A stretch of 64,000 bases of DNA. Source: Candidatus Margulisiibacteriota bacterium (lineage in GTDB: Bacteria; Margulisbacteria; Riflemargulisbacteria; GWF2-39-127). The stretch is from contig QKMY01000045.1 in the NCBI GenBank assembly GCA_003242895.1, positions 124,001 through 188,000 of the forward strand, given 5' to 3'. The notes under the pieces were generated by a model. The model was not told the DNA's origin and made no database searches. It was given only the letters and a program-made list of their open reading frames with translations. How positions within the stretch are numbered: position 1 is the first letter of the stretch; each line of letters opens with the position of its first letter. This document shows, in pieces, positions 25,068-33,360 of this stretch. The position numbers and the translations under genes were made by a program.

Positions 25068-26657
25068 ATGAATAAAAAATGGCTATTTTTAGGTTTTGGC
25101 ATATCTCTCTTCGCTCTTGCAGGCTGCGGCCAGCTTAACAAACTTGACCCCAATCCAGGTGATACTGACCTCTCTCCCCTCAACTCAGCCAAGCATGTAA
25201 ACATTATCGCCACTTCAAAAATCAAGATCACCCTCGGTGATAAAAAATCCGGGGTCTCTGCCCAGTCTATTGAAACTTCCCTGATTGCTTCTCAGTCGGT
25301 CGAAATAGAGGCTGACGTCCCGTCTTTCATGACCTTCCAGGCTAACAGCTCTATTTTCTTTAATGTGACTCAGCTCGGACTGATTAATGCCGATGGCACG
25401 ATCACCCTTAATGTCGTCTACAATGACCTCATCAGCCAGGACCTTCAAGGGGTCAGGGTCAGGGCGTATATGGTTGAATCAAATGGCCTCCACGGTCAGC
25501 AGGTATCAGGAAATATCATCCCGCTTGATATCCAGGTCGTGAACGGTATCCCTTACCAACCATTAACAACCAGCAGCGCAAATATGAAAGTCTGGAATGC
25601 CCCTTTTATGCAGGCGATTAATGAACAAGTTGTGCTCAAGCTCAGAGGCAACTTCACCTATGCACTCAAACAACAGTACAAAGGCACGATAATGCTCGAG
25701 TTCGTCAGGGACGAGAATATAGACAGCCTTCCTCCGGGTATGCCCACCAACTTCACAGCTTCCGCCGGAGACCAGAGAGTAACTCTTAACTGGACCAACC
25801 CCGCGGATAATGACCTCAAAGAAGTGGAATTACGGGTTGCCACCAATAACTATCCGATTTCAGTCACGGATGGAACGCTTGTCTATAAAGGACTGAACCA
25901 GTCCTATATTCACACCGGGCTTACCAATGGTGCAACTTACTATTACAGCATTTTTGCTCGTGACAATGATGGGAATGTGTCGTCGGGGAATCGCGTCTCT
26001 GCAACGCCTCAATCTCCCCCAGATCAGTACACGAAACTACTTCTGCATATGGATGGAAATGGAGAGAGCTTTGTTGATTCTTCTGGACTGAATAACCCTG
26101 TATATGCTGCAGGAGATGCCACACAAACTAGTTCACAAATGGTGTTTGGGGGTAAATCAGCTTATTTTGATGGAACTGGTGATTTCGTTTGTACAAATAC
26201 TTCTCCTATATGGGATCTAGATATCGATAAGTTTACAATAGATTACTGGGTTAAGTTTGCTGCTATAAATGCTGCAAATAATGGCATTTTTGACCAAAAT
26301 AATTTTTATTATATGAATTATGGTGGAACGAACCATGAATTGGGATTTATCTATTATGACTGGAACTATGGTGGTTGGAAAGGAGTAGGCACAACGACTG
26401 TTCTTACAACAAATACATGGTATCACGTTGCTGTAGCAAGAAATGGAGCTAACTTGTTACTTTATTTAAACGGAGTACAAGTAGGCAGTCGAAACATTGG
26501 GGATTATACTATCCCTGGAAATACTGGAGCACTAACCATCGGTTATTCAGCATCCAATGCCAGCATGTCAAATTTATACATTGATGAATTCAGGTTCTCA
26601 AAAGGGATTGCTCGTTGGACCGGACCAACATTTAACGTGCCAACAAACCCATACTAA
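25068..26657 (+). CDS. FN3-LamG lipoprotein
   Basis: The 529-residue protein starts with a lipoprotein signal peptide (MNKKWLFLGFGISLFALAGC): lipobox LAGC, lipidated Cys20. A family-specific region (about 30-223) follows, with KIKITLGDKKSGVSAQSIE and ADVPSFMTFQANSS. Then come a fibronectin-III-like domain (about 224-315: PPGMPTNFTAS, TNGATYYYSIFARDNDGNVS) and a LamG/concanavalin-like domain (about 322-515: YTKLLLHMDGNG, SAYFDGTGDFV, WYHVAVARNGANLLLYLNGVQ in parts). The tail is ARWTGPTFNVPTNPY. It should be membrane-anchored and face the cell exterior or periplasm, binding carbohydrate or protein. AAAGGAGC precedes ATG 25068. Related copies sit at 3-1232 (partial), 28786-29033 and 30461-30559 (decayed). 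Confidence 0.9.
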   Translation: MNKKWLFLGFGISLFALAGCGQLNKLDPNPGDTDLSPLNSAKHVNIIATSKIKITLGDKKSGVSAQSIETSLIASQSVEIEADVPSFMTFQANSSIFFNVTQLGLINADGTITLNVVYNDLISQDLQGVRVRAYMVESNGLHGQQVSGNIIPLDIQVVNGIPYQPLTTSSANMKVWNAPFMQAINEQVVLKLRGNFTYALKQQYKGTIMLEFVRDENIDSLPPGMPTNFTASAGDQRVTLNWTNPADNDLKEVELRVATNNYPISVTDGTLVYKGLNQSYIHTGLTNGATYYYSIFARDNDGNVSSGNRVSATPQSPPDQYTKLLLHMDGNGESFVDSSGLNNPVYAAGDATQTSSQMVFGGKSAYFDGTGDFVCTNTSPIWDLDIDKFTIDYWVKFAAINAANNGIFDQNNFYYMNYGGTNHELGFIYYDWNYGGWKGVGTTTVLTTNTWYHVAVARNGANLLLYLNGVQVGSRNIGDYTIPGNTGALTIGYSASNASMSNLYIDEFRFSKGIARWTGPTFNVPTNPY

Positions 26658-26677
26658 ATTATTCCCCCCAAAATATG

Positions 26678-26715
26678 GCTAAGAGAGCGTTCAATATGAA
26701 AAACGCTTTCTTAGC
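26678..26715 (+). terminator. 14-bp hairpin after the LamG lipoprotein gene
   Basis: GCTAAGAGAGCGTT (26678-26691) pairs with AACGCTTTCTTAGC (26702-26715) with one G-U pair and a 10-base loop, 20 bases past the stop. The following bases (TTGTCATCCCTTCATTTGG) are only weakly T-rich, so termination may be partial. Confidence 0.6.
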
Positions 26716-26847
26716 TTGTCATCCCTTCATTTGGTATTTATTATAGTTATAGGAACATGTTCATCCAAAACATTAAAAAATACAGGGTCCGCGATTAACA
26801 TATAAGGCTATTGAATTCCGAAATATCTCTCAATGGGAGCAAATAAT

Positions 26848-27942
26848 ATGAAAAATATTTATGTAGTATGGATTCATACTTATAATTTAGAATGTCTGGA
26901 ATACTGTCTCCATACGTTTGAAGAACGTACCGACTATACGAGTCAGCCGTACCGCCATTTTATTGTCGACAGCAGTATCGGAAAACAGGACGAAGTTAAG
27001 CTCTGGCTCGAAAAAGAAAACCGGGAAAGATTACATGATCCGAAAAAACCTCCCATCGAATGTCACTTTTGTGACGAGCATTTGGGCCCTACATCAAAAC
27101 GCAACATCGCATTCTCTCTTCTTAAAGGAAAATATGATTTTCTGGTAGAGATGGAAGATGATGTAACGATAGGCACGAACACTAACCAATGGCTAAAAAT
27201 GACAACAGATGGCATCTCGGAATTTGAAAGCCAAGGACAGTCTGCATTTTTCGATTTTAACTTTGGAATGAATCCCCCGGAGTTTACTTGTGCCGGTTCA
27301 ATTTTATCATGTAAAACAAGAGACTTCCTCGGCAATTATCCCTCACAAATCTCGGGAGATTTTATTAACCTTATTGAAGAATTGGTATTGTTTCCCCGTT
27401 ATTTACAAAAACGTTTATGCGTAGATAACAATCTTATATATATAGGCGCACAAAGCCATTTGTGGCTGGAGTTTGATTTAGCATCAATTTCTTCTAACTA
27501 TATCATAGAGTTCCGAAAAACCTATGATGAGCGATGCATCAACAATTTAATGAGTTCAAAAGAATATGAAGGAATTTATAAAGAACTTTATGCCAGATTT
27601 ATAAATAATCCCCGTCCCACTAGAGCAGTTTTTGAGGAGATGGATCTACATCGAGATATGTGTATTGAAAAATTACTTATCCTGAAAAACAAAACGCATT
27701 GGCTTTTAAAAATTGAGGATTATAGAAAATACGAACGAAGCATTTGTTTAACCCAAGAAGAGTTCTCCGTGTTCCAAAAAGAGTTGAACAGCAACCCGGA
27801 AGTTCTAATATCATTAATCAGTCAAAAAGCAATTATGGAAGAGGAAGGGTTATTTCTAATTAACAGCCTAGACAAAGATATTATCAACTTAAAAGAGTCT
27901 CTTCCTGAAGCTTTCAGGGTGCTTATTAAGTACGCGAAATAA
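26848..27942 (+). CDS. GT-A-fold glycosyltransferase-like protein
   Basis: The roughly 364-residue protein begins like a family 2 enzyme (IYVVWIHTYNLECLEYCL). It has HLGPTSKRNIAFSLLKGKYDFLVEMEDDVTIG, where EDD near residue 105 is the likely metal-binding DXD equivalent and TSKRNIAF resembles the donor loop. The C-terminal 150 residues are helical and unrecognised. ATG 26833 is in frame, but its own GGGAG lies ideally 8 bases before ATG 26848, which is chosen. It precedes an FkbM methyltransferase on the same strand (50 bases apart), so the pair may add and methylate a sugar. The donor is not identifiable. Confidence 0.7.
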   Translation: MKNIYVVWIHTYNLECLEYCLHTFEERTDYTSQPYRHFIVDSSIGKQDEVKLWLEKENRERLHDPKKPPIECHFCDEHLGPTSKRNIAFSLLKGKYDFLVEMEDDVTIGTNTNQWLKMTTDGISEFESQGQSAFFDFNFGMNPPEFTCAGSILSCKTRDFLGNYPSQISGDFINLIEELVLFPRYLQKRLCVDNNLIYIGAQSHLWLEFDLASISSNYIIEFRKTYDERCINNLMSSKEYEGIYKELYARFINNPRPTRAVFEEMDLHRDMCIEKLLILKNKTHWLLKIEDYRKYERSICLTQEEFSVFQKELNSNPEVLISLISQKAIMEEEGLFLINSLDKDIINLKESLPEAFRVLIKYAK

Positions 27943-27992
27943 GTTAGGATTTAATCTTCTTACTACGGCAACAAGTACAAATTAAGGATATC

Positions 27993-28730
27993 ATGGACAA
28001 AATTCAAGTATCAACACATGGAAAAACCTTTTACGCCGGATCAAAGCATGAACATTTTTGGCGTAGGGTGGCCAGTGGCTTATGGGAACCTCATACTTAC
28101 CGAGTATTTGAAAGATTTTTATCTGCGGAGCATTCATACATTGATATCGGAGCCTGGATAGGCCCAACAATCTTGTACGGTGCACAGATAGCCAAGCATA
28201 CCTATGCTGTTGAGCCGGATCCTGTAGCTCTACAGTTCCTTAAGACCAATCTGATGTTCAATCAGGGTTTGATTGATAAAATAACGCTGTTTGAAGGGTG
28301 CATAGGTGAATCAGACGGGCAAGTACAAATAGGCACAAATTCCCATTTTGGCGATAGTATGTCGAGCCTTTTATTCGCCGGAACAAAAAGTTCTGTCACA
28401 GTACCGTCATTAACGTTCGATTCTTTTATCAAAATTAGTGGTGCCCAAAACTTTAATTTCATTAAGATGGATATTGAGGGTGCGGAAAGTTTTGTGCTTC
28501 CTTCTATGAAAAAAGCACTTCACGAGACAAAACCGACCTTGCACTTGTCATTGCATTCCGGATGGTTCAATAATCTAAGAGAAGACTCAAACAAAATAGT
28601 TGAAGTACTATCAATTTATAAATATTTATACAATCATCATGGTTGTCTTCTAACTCACGATAGCCTTATAAAGAATATTTTGTATAAAGGTAAAATTTAC
28701 GATATTATTGCAACTGATACTAAATGGTGA
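27993..28730 (+). CDS. FkbM-family methyltransferase
   Basis: This 245-residue class I SAM-dependent methyltransferase of the FkbM type has YIDIGAWIGPTILYGAQIA (SAM-binding loop), AVEPDPVALQFLKTNLMFN, and FNFIKMDIEGAESFVLPSM, the FkbM hallmark. FkbM enzymes O-methylate sugars or polyketides and are common in flagellin and surface glycan loci. An AAGGATATC SD precedes ATG 27993. It is likely co-transcribed with the upstream glycosyltransferase. Lack of a signal peptide indicates cytosolic action on a sugar precursor or a glycoprotein. Confidence 0.88.
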   Translation: MDKIQVSTHGKTFYAGSKHEHFWRRVASGLWEPHTYRVFERFLSAEHSYIDIGAWIGPTILYGAQIAKHTYAVEPDPVALQFLKTNLMFNQGLIDKITLFEGCIGESDGQVQIGTNSHFGDSMSSLLFAGTKSSVTVPSLTFDSFIKISGAQNFNFIKMDIEGAESFVLPSMKKALHETKPTLHLSLHSGWFNNLREDSNKIVEVLSIYKYLYNHHGCLLTHDSLIKNILYKGKIYDIIATDTKW

Positions 28731-28785
28731 TCTTTGATGGAATCTTGTATATAATATTTACTTTAAAATAATAAAGGAGCTTTTA

Positions 28786-29033
28786 ATGAAGAAAACTGGC
28801 TTTTTTTAGGTATTGGGATATCTCTCTTCGCTCTCGCAGGCTGCGGCCAGCTTAACAAACTTGACCCCAATCCAGGTGATACTGACCTCTCTCCCCTCAA
28901 CTCAGCCAAGCATATAACCATTATCGCCACTTCAAAAATCAAGATCACCCTCGGGGATAAAAAGTCCGGAGTCTCTGCCCAGTCTATTGCTCGCTGGACG
29001 AGCAACTTCACACCTCCGACAGCACCTTATTAA
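28786..29033 (+). pseudogene. Mini LamG-lipoprotein gene: 5' and 3' ends joined, start frameshifted
   Basis: Starting after a conserved AATAAAGGAGCTTTT leader, the sequence matches the first about 67 codons of the 25068 lipoprotein (LFLGIGISLFALAGCGQ, then the GVSAQSI segment). It then jumps directly to the family C-terminus ARWTSNFTPPTAPY and a TAA at 29031-29033. The junction sits on the tetramer ATTG, present at both matching places in the intact gene (25269 and 26607). An equivalent deletion would be 1338 bases, exactly 446 codons. In addition, one base is missing in the A-run after ATG 28786, putting the signal peptide out of frame (stop at codon 8). A TATAAT-like element lies upstream. 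Confidence 0.8.
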
Positions 29034-29054
29034 TATAAACTGAAATTAAAATAT

Positions 29055-29090
29055 AAAAAGGACTGTTCCTTTATTGGGGCAGTCTTTTTT
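29055..29090 (+). terminator. Rho-independent terminator
   Basis: AAAAAGGACTG (29055-29065) pairs with CAGTCTTTTTT (29080-29090) allowing one G-U, followed by GTTCCTGTTT. It lies 21 bases past the mini-lipoprotein stop and probably served the ancestral full-length gene. Confidence 0.65.
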
Positions 29091-29096
29091 GTTCCT

Positions 29097-29218
29097 GTTT
29101 TAGATATACTCTCCGCAAATTGGTTTTAGCTTTGTCATTCCTCGCATCATTTATTGATATAAACTTCACTCGTCATTTCGTGCTAAAACCAATTTGCGTT
29201 CGGTATACCTACTAAAAC
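29097..29218. repeat. MITE-like 122-bp inverted repeat
   Basis: The left arm (29097-29130) and right arm (29182-29218) are inverted copies. They have a perfect inner 17-bp match, GCAAATTGGTTTTAGC type (about 29114-29130 and 29182-29198), and a degenerate outer match (GTTTTAG..TATAC). The inner 51 bases have no gene. Size and structure fit a small non-autonomous element. It lies between the mini-lipoprotein remnant and the Fic gene. Confidence 0.6.
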
Positions 29219-29273
29219 CAGAGAATTAGCAAAATGGGAAAAACTAAAAAAACAATCGAAACCGATAACAGGA

Positions 29274-30305
29274 TTAAGTTTTAATTTTATAATAAGTAGC
29301 TCTTCCTCTTCCTTGTCTCTCTATATAACCCTGTTTAATAAGCTTGTTAAAATCGATATTCCTTGTAGGTTTTGCTCGATCTGTCAGTTTAGCGTAGTCA
29401 TTATAGGTGATATAGCCATGTTCTTTTATAAAGTTTAATATTTTCAGGTGATATTCTTTTAGTTTCGCCTCTGGTGTTATCATCGATGTTTTTAGTTCTT
29501 TTCCTACTCTCAATAATTCATCGATAATCCCATCGGTAAAGTATTCGAGCCAAACAGTGAAATCGACTTTATCTTTTAAATCATAATAGTTTCCAATAAC
29601 GCCAACCATTTCAAAGTATTTACTGACGTTATTGTTATAGTAATTTTCAAAACTGAATAAATTAAATGTATCAAGCCCCATAGCCGCTAATAAAAGCTTT
29701 GTGATTAATCGGGCAGTACGCCCATTGCCATTAGTAAAAGGATGAATAATAACAAATTGTTTATGAAAAATGCCAGCTAAAATCAAAGGGTCTATCAAAT
29801 CTTTGTTACCATTGGCAAAGATTATAAGTTCATTTATTAAATATTTAACATCCTGCTGGTCTGGGGGTAAGTATACTGGTTGGAGTTTTCGAGGATTATT
29901 AACAAATACAGGTTCCTGTCTGAGCTTTCCAATTTGGTATTTACTAAGTAAGCCTTTTGATATCCTTTTATGAAGGTTTAATATCAAAGGCAAATTGATA
30001 TTGATGTCCCCTTTTTTAATACGATCATTCATAGTCACAAGCGTTTCATTATAATTAATAACTTCTTGTTCACTGTCTCTTAATTTCTGCGGTATATTTT
30101 TAAGAATTTTTTTGACCTCAGTTAAAGGAAGTGGGTTCCCCTCTATACTGGTTGAAGAATAAGCGGAAAGTTCCCGTGCTGATTGCTCTAGATTCGTTAA
30201 AATTATCTCATTATATCGGAAAGAATTTAACTCAAATATTAGCGTTGCAATGCGTTTAATATTAGATAGTAGTTTTGAAGTTATCGTATACTTTGGTTCA
30301 AACAT
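29274..30305 (-). CDS. Fic/DOC-family AMP-transferase with N-terminal inhibitory motif
   Basis: Over 343 residues the Fic core is HPFTNGNGRTARLITKLLL (about 190-210), matching HPFxxGNGRxxR with catalytic His. An inhibitory helix motif (S/T)xxxE(G/N) appears as STSIEGN near residues 53-59, so activity should be self-inhibited in the resting state. The C-terminal part (ILNFIKEHGYITYNDYAKL, then LIKQGYIERQGRGRATYYKI) is a winged-helix-like domain. Fic proteins transfer AMP to target-protein Thr/Tyr. The gene stands alone and faces the opposite way from the LamG remnants on both sides, which suggests it was inserted there. No antitoxin partner is visible. Confidence 0.9.
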   Translation of the reverse strand: MFEPKYTITSKLLSNIKRIATLIFELNSFRYNEIILTNLEQSARELSAYSSTSIEGNPLPLTEVKKILKNIPQKLRDSEQEVINYNETLVTMNDRIKKGDININLPLILNLHKRISKGLLSKYQIGKLRQEPVFVNNPRKLQPVYLPPDQQDVKYLINELIIFANGNKDLIDPLILAGIFHKQFVIIHPFTNGNGRTARLITKLLLAAMGLDTFNLFSFENYYNNNVSKYFEMVGVIGNYYDLKDKVDFTVWLEYFTDGIIDELLRVGKELKTSMITPEAKLKEYHLKILNFIKEHGYITYNDYAKLTDRAKPTRNIDFNKLIKQGYIERQGRGRATYYKIKT

Positions 30306-30460
30306 ATTAGACTAACATTAGACGATAATTAGACGATAATCAATATAGCAGATTGGGGCGGAAGTAACCGGTGTTAAGGTGCTGAAAAATAATTTATCGG
30401 CATATACACACCGGTACATTATGTTTCTATAATATTCAAAATATCGGAGCATGTTTATCA

Positions 30461-30559
30461 GGGACAGGTATCCTTAATGGCTACATTAATGAATTTCGTG
30501 TATCTTTATGCATTACCCGCTGGACGGGTAACTTCACACCTCCGACAGCACCTTATTAG
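30461..30559 (+). pseudogene. C-terminal remnant of a LamG lipoprotein gene
   Basis: The frame GTGILNGYINEFRVS then ITRWTGNFTPPTAPY and TAG (30557-30559) matches the conserved C-terminus of the LamG lipoproteins at 1232 and 26657. About 30 codons are recognisable; upstream bases (30306-30460) show no clear homology. With the remnant at 28786 it flanks the Fic gene. Confidence 0.75.
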
Positions 30560-30574
30560 ATTACATCGATATTT

Positions 30575-30596
30575 GGGCGGACCGATTGGTTCGCCC
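30575..30596. repeat. 9-bp hairpin at the end of MAF paralogue 4 and the LamG remnant
   Basis: GGGCGGACC (30575-30583) pairs with GGTTCGCCC (30588-30596) with one G-U pair and a GATT loop. It touches the MAF stop codon. From memory, GGGCGAACC/GGTTCGCCC palindromes are widely dispersed in environmental bacteria. It could also act as a bidirectional terminator between two converging units. Confidence 0.6.
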
Positions 30597-32458
30597 TACA
30601 GTGCTTGTATCATAATTTCCCGGACCTTTTTTAGTCCTCTTCTCAGGGTAACCGTTTTTTTCATTACACTGCGGTACTTGTTGAGGTGGGTTCTATCCCT
30701 TGCCTTAGATATTTTCAACGTCTCCAGTTCCTTAAAGAGAAAGAACGTTAGCAAACTCATAAAATCAGGATATTTCTTATCAAGGCTAGTTATTAATTCC
30801 TGTAAATATATGGTTCTTTTTTCTATATTATTGTCCACCTTTTTTAACGAGTCCAGCCCTGTATCCAGATCTTTTTTCATACCCTCGCTTTGCGTGTCTA
30901 ATGTCTTGAGCCATTCGTTTACGAGATAGTTATTTCTCAAAAATAATTTCCCCGAATCAGTAAAAAGAAGTCGTCTCTCTACCCGATTCCCTAAATATGG
31001 TTTAATTTCTTCAATAGTACTTCGAGGCGCGCCTTCGATTTTTACACCACCTACCGTTACATTCATAATCTTCGCCTGGGTTGAAGCAATATTTCCTTCT
31101 ATGGTTTCCTTAAAGTGCTTTAAAGCAGCGGTAGTCGGCACCAGCTTGCCATCATAATCCGGAAGGTACTCGACTTTCTGTCGGTCATAGACCAGATCTT
31201 TTTCATCGGTCTTTTTTATCACTTTCAGAAAAGATTGATCATTTTCGTTAATGATCTCAATCTTGCGGGCGTTCGCTGATCCGGCAGCGTGAGTGACATC
31301 AGTTAACCGGAGGTCCTGCCCTACCATAATGATAGGATTCCCCCCAAACTTGTCAGCTACGATAAGGGACATCAGTCCGACGGTCGGGATACCCGGAAAT
31401 ATTTCGATACCCGGATCAATTAGCTTGGGAACTAACTCTCGCATTTCCTTCATCAATCCACGGTGAAGCAGAAGTCGAGCCGGGCCCTGCCAATGCTTAC
31501 TAATTCCAGAATAGGTATCGAGCGTCGTTACCAGAAGAATATCTTTCGTCAAATGAGCGTTTTTCTCAATATAATCATATTTATTGCAAAATTGTGGTTC
31601 AATTGCCGTGACAATATCGGGAACTATGCCGTTCTCGATCAGCACGTTAAAGGCAGAATCCACAGCGATGAATATTGCTTGATCCCGTATAGCCTTCAAT
31701 TCTGCTATATAATTGGTTAGGCTCGGTCCGGAAGATACGCAAATGACCGGAATAGCCGGGAACTTTTTGAACAATTCATTAACTAACGGCTTATCGAATA
31801 AATGGGTGAAAGCATAAAGATTATTTTTGACAATATCTTTACTTTTCATTTCTAATAAATTAGTAATATGGTCTTTTCTGGTAATATAATTAGTGATTTC
31901 TTTCAGGACTCCCATAACGTATTCAGGTCCGGCCATGGTGGCTATCTGCGGATGGGGGATAATGATACCCTGGGCGGAGTATAGGTTGCTGGCTTCGTCA
32001 AGCGCTTTGAGCTTTAACGGATCTAAGGCCCCCACAACAAAATGAACATTAGGTCTCGCGAATAATACGCTAAAATCGACACAGTGGAGTGCAAGCTTAA
32101 ATAGTCCGACATCCGGCTCAATAATTATTATTTCATCTAACCAAATATACTGCGATAGCACTTCCTGCACGTAATACCCCAGGCCAAAACCTATAATAAT
32201 TCCAGAGGTTGCTTTATCTACCTCCGATCTATGTTGTTCGTAAAAATGCCGGAGGTATTTCTTGGCTTCGACCAAAGGATCATAAGGACTATGACAGTAA
32301 CAGTCCCGGCCAGGTTGTGTGATTTTTATAGTAGGAAGTCCACTTTTAGACAGCACCGCATCATAATTATTACTAATAGGTGCGTTATCTATTTCTTTTG
32401 CAAGATTAGTATTTTTACAGGTAATCAGCTGTATATTATTTTTATATACCTCAGACAA
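30596..32458 (-). CDS. MAF/DUF115 glycosyltransferase, paralogue 4
   Basis: The 620-residue MAF protein keeps the family order: GFGLGYYVQEVLSQY and EIIIIEPDVGLF; DUF115 core CVSSGPSLTNYIAEL, FIAVDSAFNVLIENGIVPDIVTAIEP (in parts) and IMVGQDLRLTDVTHAAGSAN; C-terminal VKIEGAPRSTIEEI. Its start is TTG 32458; no ATG lies upstream before an in-frame TAG. It is most like paralogue 3. It follows an unknown 202-residue gene on the same strand by 36 bases and is probably co-transcribed with it. The donor could be either CMP-sugar made in this window. Confidence 0.9.
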   Translation of the reverse strand: MSEVYKNNIQLITCKNTNLAKEIDNAPISNNYDAVLSKSGLPTIKITQPGRDCYCHSPYDPLVEAKKYLRHFYEQHRSEVDKATSGIIIGFGLGYYVQEVLSQYIWLDEIIIIEPDVGLFKLALHCVDFSVLFARPNVHFVVGALDPLKLKALDEASNLYSAQGIIIPHPQIATMAGPEYVMGVLKEITNYITRKDHITNLLEMKSKDIVKNNLYAFTHLFDKPLVNELFKKFPAIPVICVSSGPSLTNYIAELKAIRDQAIFIAVDSAFNVLIENGIVPDIVTAIEPQFCNKYDYIEKNAHLTKDILLVTTLDTYSGISKHWQGPARLLLHRGLMKEMRELVPKLIDPGIEIFPGIPTVGLMSLIVADKFGGNPIIMVGQDLRLTDVTHAAGSANARKIEIINENDQSFLKVIKKTDEKDLVYDRQKVEYLPDYDGKLVPTTAALKHFKETIEGNIASTQAKIMNVTVGGVKIEGAPRSTIEEIKPYLGNRVERRLLFTDSGKLFLRNNYLVNEWLKTLDTQSEGMKKDLDTGLDSLKKVDNNIEKRTIYLQELITSLDKKYPDFMSLLTFFLFKELETLKISKARDRTHLNKYRSVMKKTVTLRRGLKKVREIMIQAL

Positions 32459-32494
32459 TGATAGCTACCATAAGCATAAAAATATCACGAAGTC

Positions 32495-33103
32495 TTACAG
32501 ATAATCTTTTAAGACATCTTTTTGGGTCATCGTCTCTTCGAGTTTATCGAGCAGTTCGTAATCGATAACGTCTTTGACCATCATGAAATCATGATTTTCA
32601 AGTGTTTCGCTGAGCTGTATGATCACTTCTTCGAGTTTTTTGTAATTGTCTTTTATCCGGGTGACGTCTATGCCATTATTTTTGGCAACAATAATGTTCG
32701 TTATCATATCGATGGCCTGCTGGCAATATCGCCATTTTTTAACTGCCCTGGCAATAAGTGCTGCCGATTCGTCATACTTCTGACTATAAATAATGTCCGA
32801 AGCTTTTTTGAACTCAGCTATGCACTCTTTTAAATGTATATCAATCTCATCCATTGTCTGGAGGCAGAGCGCTTTCACTGACACCGTTTCAATGTTAAGC
32901 ACTTTTACATCCGTTAATGACCTGGAAAAAATATCATCAACAAATGGCGGAGTAATAGCATAACCGTCTATCGAGATAAGGGTAACGATTTTTTCATTTT
33001 CAGAAGCATGGGTTTTAAACTTGTTGAAGAAGTCCTCCAGGGTCTCATGTTCATTATCTTCAACAACTACCATATCTTTTATTCCATCAACAATTATTTC
33101 CAT
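32495..33103 (-). CDS. Unknown protein upstream of MAF paralogue 4
   Basis: I do not recognise this 202-residue acidic, soluble protein. The N-terminal 85 residues look like a small alpha/beta domain (MEIIVDGIKDMVVVEDNEHE, LISIDGYAITPPFVDDIF). The rest is predicted helical, with long amphipathic stretches (ECIAEFKKASDIIYSQKYDE, NYKKLEEVIIQLSETLENHD) that could be a coiled-coil or four-helix bundle. No signal peptide or membrane segment is seen. AAAGAAAGGATGTTGTA upstream gives an AGGA ribosome site for ATG 33103. Co-directional placement 36 bases from a MAF gene suggests a role in flagellin export or glycosylation, but this is only context. Confidence 0.7.
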   Translation of the reverse strand: MEIIVDGIKDMVVVEDNEHETLEDFFNKFKTHASENEKIVTLISIDGYAITPPFVDDIFSRSLTDVKVLNIETVSVKALCLQTMDEIDIHLKECIAEFKKASDIIYSQKYDESAALIARAVKKWRYCQQAIDMITNIIVAKNNGIDVTRIKDNYKKLEEVIIQLSETLENHDFMMVKDVIDYELLDKLEETMTQKDVLKDYL

Positions 33104-33360
33104 TACAACATCCTTTCTTTCACCTCAATCATGGTGGTAGCGCCATTTGGCGACAACGGACTGAAGGGCTCTATGATATAGTCTGGTATTATAAGTATAT
33201 CAAACTAATCGCAGCTCACAAAACACCTTTCAGTAACCTAATACAAAATAAGCTAATAGAACTTGAATTTTCAATTGTTTGATTATACTATTAATTTAAA
33301 GAGTATTAATAATTATTACTGTTATTAACTTTTTCCATGTGATAACTGAGCGGAGCACTC

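Noticed and set aside
30316-30341. 13-base tandem direct repeat (ATTAGACGATAAT twice)
   Set aside because: Only two copies, next to the Fic start; could be chance or slippage, and no array or operator logic is evident.
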